Positions 60,191 through 64,000 of a DNA stretch of 64,000 nucleotides are shown piece by piece (the first letter of the stretch is position 1; every line of letters begins with the position of its first letter). Source of the DNA: Aliarcobacter cryaerophilus ATCC 43158 (lineage in GTDB: Bacteria; Campylobacterota; Campylobacteria; Campylobacterales; Arcobacteraceae); assembly GCF_003660105.1 (NCBI RefSeq), contig NZ_CP032823.1, positions 434,001-498,000 of the forward strand. The letters are read 5' to 3'. The notes under the pieces were generated by a model, which did not search any database, was not told the origin of the DNA, and was given only the letters and a program-made list of their open reading frames with translations. The position numbers and the translations under genes were made by a program.

Positions 60191-61417
60191 ATGAAAAAAT
60201 TATGGAATAAATTTGGGGATAATCTATTTTCAAAGATTAAAATAGGAACTTTGGAAGTTATTTATAAAGATAAAACAGTAAAACTTTATGGTGAAAAAAA
60301 ACTTGAAGATAAAATCACTTTAGAAATATACAATAATAGATTTTTCACAAGAACAGTTCTTTATGGAGATATTGGTTTTTGTGAAAGTTTCATAGATAAA
60401 GATTTTGAAACATCAAATCTAACAAAACTAATAGAACTTGCTCTTTTAAATTCAAAATATCTTGGAACTACAAGTGAAAATGAGAAAAGAAAACTTATAA
60501 ACTTAATGCCTTTTTTTAATAGATTAAAACATACTTTAAGAAGAAATTCAAAAACAAATGCAAGAAAAAATATCTCTGCTCACTATGATTTATCAAATGA
60601 TTTTTATAAACTGATGCTTGATAAAACAATGATGTACTCAAGCGCAATATTTGAAGATAAAAATCAAGATTTATATGATGCTCAAAAAAATAAGCTTGAA
60701 AAACTATCAGGAAAATTAAATATTAAAGAGGGCTCAAAAGTTCTTGAAATTGGTTCAGGGTGGGGAGCTATGGCTATTCATTTAGCAAAAGATAAAAAAT
60801 GTGATGTTACAACTGTAACATTAAGTGTTGAGCAAAAAAAGCTTTGTGAAAATAGATTTAAAAAAGAAGGAGTTGAAGATAAAATTGATATTTTACTAAA
60901 AGATTATAGAGATTTAAATGGGCAATTTGATTCAATAATTGCTGTTGAGATGTTTGAAGCTGTTGGAAGTGAGTATTTTCATATATTCTTTAAAAAGTGT
61001 CAAGAGTTATTAAAACCAAGTGGAGTTTTAGTTTTACAAGTAATTACAATTCCAGACCAAAGATATAAATCTTACTCAAAAAGTAGTGATTTTATACAAA
61101 AGTATATTTTTCCAGGTGGGCATTTGCCAAGTATTTTAAAGTTGTTGCAAACAACTTCAAAATACACAAGATTGAATTTAAATCATCTTGAGGAGTTTAC
61201 AGAAGATTATGCAAAAACATTAAATATCTGGCATGAAAATTTTGAAAATAATTTAGATGAAGTTAAAAAACTTGGATTTGATGAATATTTTATAAGAATG
61301 TGGAAAATGTATCTAAACTATTGTGAAGCTGGATTTATTACAAGAAATATAAATCTTCATCAACTAGTTTTTACAAGAGATCAAAATATAAATTTAAATA
61401 AAGGATTAAATAAATGA
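60191..61417 (+). CDS. cfa: Cyclopropane-fatty-acyl-phospholipid synthase-type methyltransferase
   Basis: 408 residues. SAM site VLEIGSGWGAMAIHLA (about 176-191), HYDLSNDFYKLMLD (substrate/bicarbonate region), VEMFEAVGSEYF and FPGGHLPS, all family motifs. Transfers a methyl group to an unsaturated acyl chain of membrane phospholipid. In this operon type the enzyme may build a methylated (furan) or cyclopropane fatty acid. Starts 2 nt after the DUF1365 stop; the end overlaps the lipoprotein ATG by 4 nt (ATGA). Confidence 0.93.
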   Translation: MKKLWNKFGDNLFSKIKIGTLEVIYKDKTVKLYGEKKLEDKITLEIYNNRFFTRTVLYGDIGFCESFIDKDFETSNLTKLIELALLNSKYLGTTSENEKRKLINLMPFFNRLKHTLRRNSKTNARKNISAHYDLSNDFYKLMLDKTMMYSSAIFEDKNQDLYDAQKNKLEKLSGKLNIKEGSKVLEIGSGWGAMAIHLAKDKKCDVTTVTLSVEQKKLCENRFKKEGVEDKIDILLKDYRDLNGQFDSIIAVEMFEAVGSEYFHIFFKKCQELLKPSGVLVLQVITIPDQRYKSYSKSSDFIQKYIFPGGHLPSILKLLQTTSKYTRLNLNHLEEFTEDYAKTLNIWHENFENNLDEVKKLGFDEYFIRMWKMYLNYCEAGFITRNINLHQLVFTRDQNINLNKGLNK

Positions 61418-61941
61418 AAAATTTAGTATTGCTTTTTTTAACAACAATTTTATTAACAGGATGTACAAGTATGAAAATAGAAGATTTTAACAATACAAAA
61501 CCAGAGTTTATTCCTCAAGAGTATTTTAATGGAAAATTAAGAGCATATGGAATCGTAAAAGATAGAAGTGGAAAAATAATAAGAAGCTTTAAAGGAACAA
61601 TGATAGGCTCTTGGGATAAAAACGGTGTTGGAACTTTAGATGAGTTTTTTGTTTATGATGATGGTGAAGAGATGAAAAGAGTTTGGACTTTGAAACCAAC
61701 TTCTGATAAAAAATTTATTGCTACAGCAGATGATATAGTTGGGGAAAGTCCTATGATAGCAAATGGAAATACAGTAATGATTGATTATGTAATGAGAACA
61801 CCTTATAAAAACTCAACTATTGATTTAAGTGTGCAAGATTGGCTTCATTTACAAGATGATGGAGTTATTATAAATCACTCAAAAATGAAAAAATTTGGGT
61901 TTGTTGTTGGTGAGCTAGTAATCACAATAATAAAAGAGTAG
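61414..61941 (+). CDS. DUF3833 lipoprotein
   Basis: 175 residues with a lipobox LLTGC (Cys17) after a hydrophobic signal; mature part KIEDFNNTKPEFIPQEYF, GKLRAYGIVKDRSG and TMIGSWDKNG fits DUF3833 proteins found at the end of DUF1365/cfa clusters. Anchored in a membrane facing the periplasm. Role unknown, likely lipid trafficking. Last gene of the operon, followed by a terminator. Confidence 0.88.
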   Translation: MKNLVLLFLTTILLTGCTSMKIEDFNNTKPEFIPQEYFNGKLRAYGIVKDRSGKIIRSFKGTMIGSWDKNGVGTLDEFFVYDDGEEMKRVWTLKPTSDKKFIATADDIVGESPMIANGNTVMIDYVMRTPYKNSTIDLSVQDWLHLQDDGVIINHSKMKKFGFVVGELVITIIKE

Positions 61942-61973
61942 CTTGGCTAATCTTATTTCAAAAAGCTAAATTA

Positions 61974-61996
61974 ATAAGCCCATTTTTAGGGCTTAT
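61974..61996. terminator. Bidirectional terminator
   Basis: ATAAGCCC (61974-61981) pairs with GGGCTTAT (61989-61996) around ATTTTTA. Flanking T- and A-rich runs make it usable on both strands, by the DUF3833 gene from the left and the mini-gene from the right. Confidence 0.75.
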
Positions 61997-62007
61997 AATT
62001 TTAATAT

Positions 62008-62073
62008 CTACACAGAAGTAAAGAAACTAATAAAAGCAAATAAACTTCCTATTATTAAAACTGATTCACTCAT
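62008..62073 (-). CDS. Candidate 21-residue membrane miniprotein
   Basis: Minus-strand ATG at 62073 preceded by GGAGAATATCA, encoding MSESVLIIGSLFAFISFFTS plus V and a TAG. One hydrophobic helix, as in small accessory subunits (KdpF/CydX/CcoS-like). It stops just before the bidirectional terminator, a sensible gene end. Too short for standard gene callers. No family match claimed. Confidence 0.5.
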   Translation of the reverse strand: MSESVLIIGSLFAFISFFTSV

Positions 62074-62447
62074 TGATATTCTCCAAATTTTAAATATTTT
62101 AAATAATATCAAGAAAATTTAAAAATATCTAAAAAAATTACAATTTGTAATGTTTTTATCTTATAAATATTTTTTACTATATTTAAACTAGTGAAATCAT
62201 ACAGAGAAAAATAATCTCAAAATAGTGTAAAAAAGTAACATATTTAAATAAAACTGAAATGCTTATTCACTTAGTTGTTTTTAGAACAAATTAAACTAAA
62301 AGAGTACCTGAAAATGGTAAATATTTTTTTACATTTCTTAACAAAGTTACTTAAAAATAAGCTTTTACTTTATAACTATTTATCCGAATATAAGTTTGAT
62401 TACAATAATTTGTTATTAATATTTACTTTTAAGTAGGAGGAGTTAAT
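62074..62447. other. Divergent control region before the hydrogenase genes
   Basis: 374 nt, very AT-rich. Holds the 15-bp palindrome ATTACAATTTGTAAT (62137-62151) and a smaller TAAC-AAA-GTTA dyad near 62339-62349. AGGAGGAG directly before hydA is a strong SD. No consensus promoter or FNR-like TTGAT-N4-ATCAA is evident. Confidence 0.45.
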
Positions 62448-63683
62448 ATGAATGGTAACATTGAGCGAGTAAGAGAAGTTTTTACTCAAAAATCAACTAG
62501 AGTTGATACAAATAAAGGGGATGAGTTTTATAACTCATTATTTGAAAAATCAAAAGCTAGATTAAAACTTTTAAGAGATCAAAAACCTCTTAGAGATATA
62601 GATATGATTGAGGTTATTGAAACTGAAGGAGTAAACAGAAGAGATTTTATGAAGTGGGTTAGTGCAACAACTGCAACACTTATGCTTCCACCTATGTTTG
62701 CTCCTTTAGTTGCAGAAGCTACTGAACTAATGAATAGAGTTCCAGTAATTTGGATAGAGTTACAAGATTGTGCTGGAAATACAGAAGCTCTTTTAAGAAG
62801 TTCTGCTCCAACTGTTGATGATTTACTTTTTGATGTTTTAAGTTTAGAGTTTCATCATGCTTTAATGGCATGTGCAGGAAATGATGCAGAACATCAATTA
62901 GATGATGCTATTGAACATTTTAAAGGAAAGTATTTACTTTTTGTTGAAGGATCTATTCCAACTGCTATGAATGGAAATTATGGGACAATTGGACCATCAG
63001 GTGAAACTTTTCAAGAACATTTAGCAAGATTGTCAAAAGATGCAGCTGCTATTGTAGCTGTTGGAACATGTGCCACATTTGGTGGAGTTCCAGCTGCTGC
63101 TCCAAATCCGACTGGTGCTGTTGGAGTTATGGATTTAGTAAAAGGAAAACCAATTGTTAATATTCCAGCTTGTCCAGCGAATCCAGCAAATATGGTTGGT
63201 GTTGTTTTACATTATGTTTTAACTGGTCAAGTTCCTGAACTTGATTCACTTTTAAGACCAAAATTTGCATTTGGATATAGAATTCATGATAACTGTGAAA
63301 GAAGAGCTCATTTTGATGCAGGAGAGTTTGTAGAAGAGTGGGGAGATGAAGGAGCTAAAAACAATTGGTGTTTATATAAAGTTGGTTGTAAAGGACCAAT
63401 GACATTTAATAACTGTTCAATTATTAGATATAACGATGGTGCAAACTGGCCAGTTGGTGTAGGGCGAGGATGTATTGGATGTAGTGAACCAGATTTTTGG
63501 GACAAATATGCTTATGAAAGACCAATGGCAACTGCAAGAATTAAACCACCAACAGGTGGAGTTGAAAAAACTGTTGATGAATTTGGTCTAGGACTTTTAA
63601 CAGCAACTGCTGTTGGTATTGGAGTTCATGCAATTGCAAGTGTAGTTGCTGGTAAAAAATCAAATGAAAATGAGGAGAGATAA
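62448..63683 (+). CDS. hydA: [NiFe] hydrogenase small subunit (membrane-bound uptake type)
   Basis: 411 residues. A 62-residue N-terminal stretch precedes the Tat motif NRRDFMKW (63-70) and its hydrophobic segment; the mature part carries cluster ligands (LQDCAGNTEA, VGTCATFGG, NIPACPANP, then C-rich GCKGPMTFNNCS and GRGCIGCSEPDFWD), and a C-terminal membrane helix (LGLLTATAVGIGVHAIASVV) anchors it outside. The first cluster motif lacks the usual second Cys (CAGN instead of CxGC). Transfers electrons from H2 oxidation to the quinone pool through a cytochrome b. The stop overlaps the large-subunit ATG (TAATG). Confidence 0.93.
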   Translation: MNGNIERVREVFTQKSTRVDTNKGDEFYNSLFEKSKARLKLLRDQKPLRDIDMIEVIETEGVNRRDFMKWVSATTATLMLPPMFAPLVAEATELMNRVPVIWIELQDCAGNTEALLRSSAPTVDDLLFDVLSLEFHHALMACAGNDAEHQLDDAIEHFKGKYLLFVEGSIPTAMNGNYGTIGPSGETFQEHLARLSKDAAAIVAVGTCATFGGVPAAAPNPTGAVGVMDLVKGKPIVNIPACPANPANMVGVVLHYVLTGQVPELDSLLRPKFAFGYRIHDNCERRAHFDAGEFVEEWGDEGAKNNWCLYKVGCKGPMTFNNCSIIRYNDGANWPVGVGRGCIGCSEPDFWDKYAYERPMATARIKPPTGGVEKTVDEFGLGLLTATAVGIGVHAIASVVAGKKSNENEER

Positions 63684-64000
63684 TGACAAAAAAACATTTA
63701 GTAGTAGATCCAATTACAAGGATTGAAGGACATCTTAGAATTGAAGCAATTATAGATGAGAACAATGTTATCACAGATGCTTACTCTTCTTCTACAATGT
63801 TTAGAGGAATTGAAGAGATTTTAAAAGGAAGAGATCCTAGAGATTGTGGACTTCTTGCAATGAGAATTTGTGGAGTTTGTACAGGAACTCACTATCAAAG
63901 AAGTATTGAAGCTGTTGAAAATGCTTTTAGTGTAACTATTCCTAAAAATGCAAGATTGGTACGAAATCTTATCCAAGGTGCTTTATATCTTCACGACCAT
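63683..64000 (+). CDS. hydB: [NiFe] hydrogenase large subunit, 5' part (runs off window)
   Basis: Frame open to the window end; 106 residues visible. Starts TKKHLVVDPITRIEGHLRIE, and RICGVCTGTHYQRS provides the N-terminal CxxC ligands of the Ni-Fe site plus the conserved His. GAGGAGAG SD. The C-terminal ligand motif lies outside the window. Confidence 0.95.
   Translation, partial: MTKKHLVVDPITRIEGHLRIEAIIDENNVITDAYSSSTMFRGIEEILKGRDPRDCGLLAMRICGVCTGTHYQRSIEAVENAFSVTIPKNARLVRNLIQGALYLHDH

Overview
The window is a chromosomal segment of an AT-rich Campylobacterota bacterium, most likely an Arcobacter/Aliarcobacter relative. The evidence is roughly 27-30 % GC by eye, the order tRNA cluster-tuf-rpmG-trnW-secE-nusG-rplKAJL-rpoB-rpoC with rpoB and rpoC as separate overlapping genes, frequent TTG starts, and protein sequences typical of that group. 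This assignment rests on gene order and protein character; no search was run.

Layout. 1-11.9 kb: the end of an unknown gene, a GNAT acetyltransferase and the TamA/TamB envelope pair, converging on PBP1A, an orphan ABC ATPase and gpmI; then mraY-murD. 11.98-12.38 kb: tRNA-Phe, -Thr, -Tyr and -Gly. 12.6-26.1 kb: the translation/transcription block (tuf, rpmG, trnW, secE, nusG, rplK, rplA, rplJ, rplL, rpoB, rpoC), with hairpins in most of its spacers. 26.1-26.8 kb: a small membrane protein and a YciI-family gene.

26.79-50.66 kb is an integrated mobile element of about 23.8 kb. It is bounded by an 80-bp direct repeat (3 mismatches) made of the 3' end and terminator of the YciI gene. It carries a P4-type tyrosine integrase, a HigB/HigA toxin-antitoxin pair, a 1.2-kb gene-free stretch full of hairpins, a divergently controlled operon and a relaxase/Rep-like HUH protein. 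The operon encodes an AlpA-like protein, a ParA-like ATPase, several coiled-coil and membrane proteins, a DotL/TrbC-like coupling ATPase and a 960-aa DotA/TraY-like polytopic protein. The coupling protein is split by a C8 homopolymer. No VirB4 or other T4SS core gene is seen. Cargo includes a pentapeptide-repeat membrane protein, a PD-(D/E)XK-containing protein and a complete-looking type II-A-like retron: msr-msd RNA with matching a1/a2 ends and a 23-bp msd stem, a nucleoside-deoxyribosyltransferase-like effector, and a reverse transcriptase.

50.66-54.9 kb looks like the decayed remains of at least one related element in tandem. It holds a truncated integrase beside attR, two further right-end-like repeats (one abutting a katG 3' fragment), an IS-like inverted repeat and an epimerase gene that appears to have lost internal segments. 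Intact genes in or next to it encode a cold-shock protein, a 2-Cys peroxiredoxin, thioredoxin and a Met/His-rich secreted protein. 55-62 kb: an apparent operon (SRPBCC, glutathione peroxidase, SDR, GPH-type transporter, FAD oxidoreductase, DUF1365, cyclopropane-fatty-acid-synthase-like methyltransferase, DUF3833 lipoprotein) resembling the membrane-lipid/photo-oxidative stress clusters of other proteobacteria. 62.4-64 kb: a membrane-bound uptake [NiFe] hydrogenase, with the small subunit complete and the large subunit running off the end.

The observations most worth following are the retron, the C8 switch in the coupling protein, the reduced IVB-like transfer module, the ornate RNA-like region at 29.6-30.07 kb, and the tandem element graveyard with its arm-site repeats.
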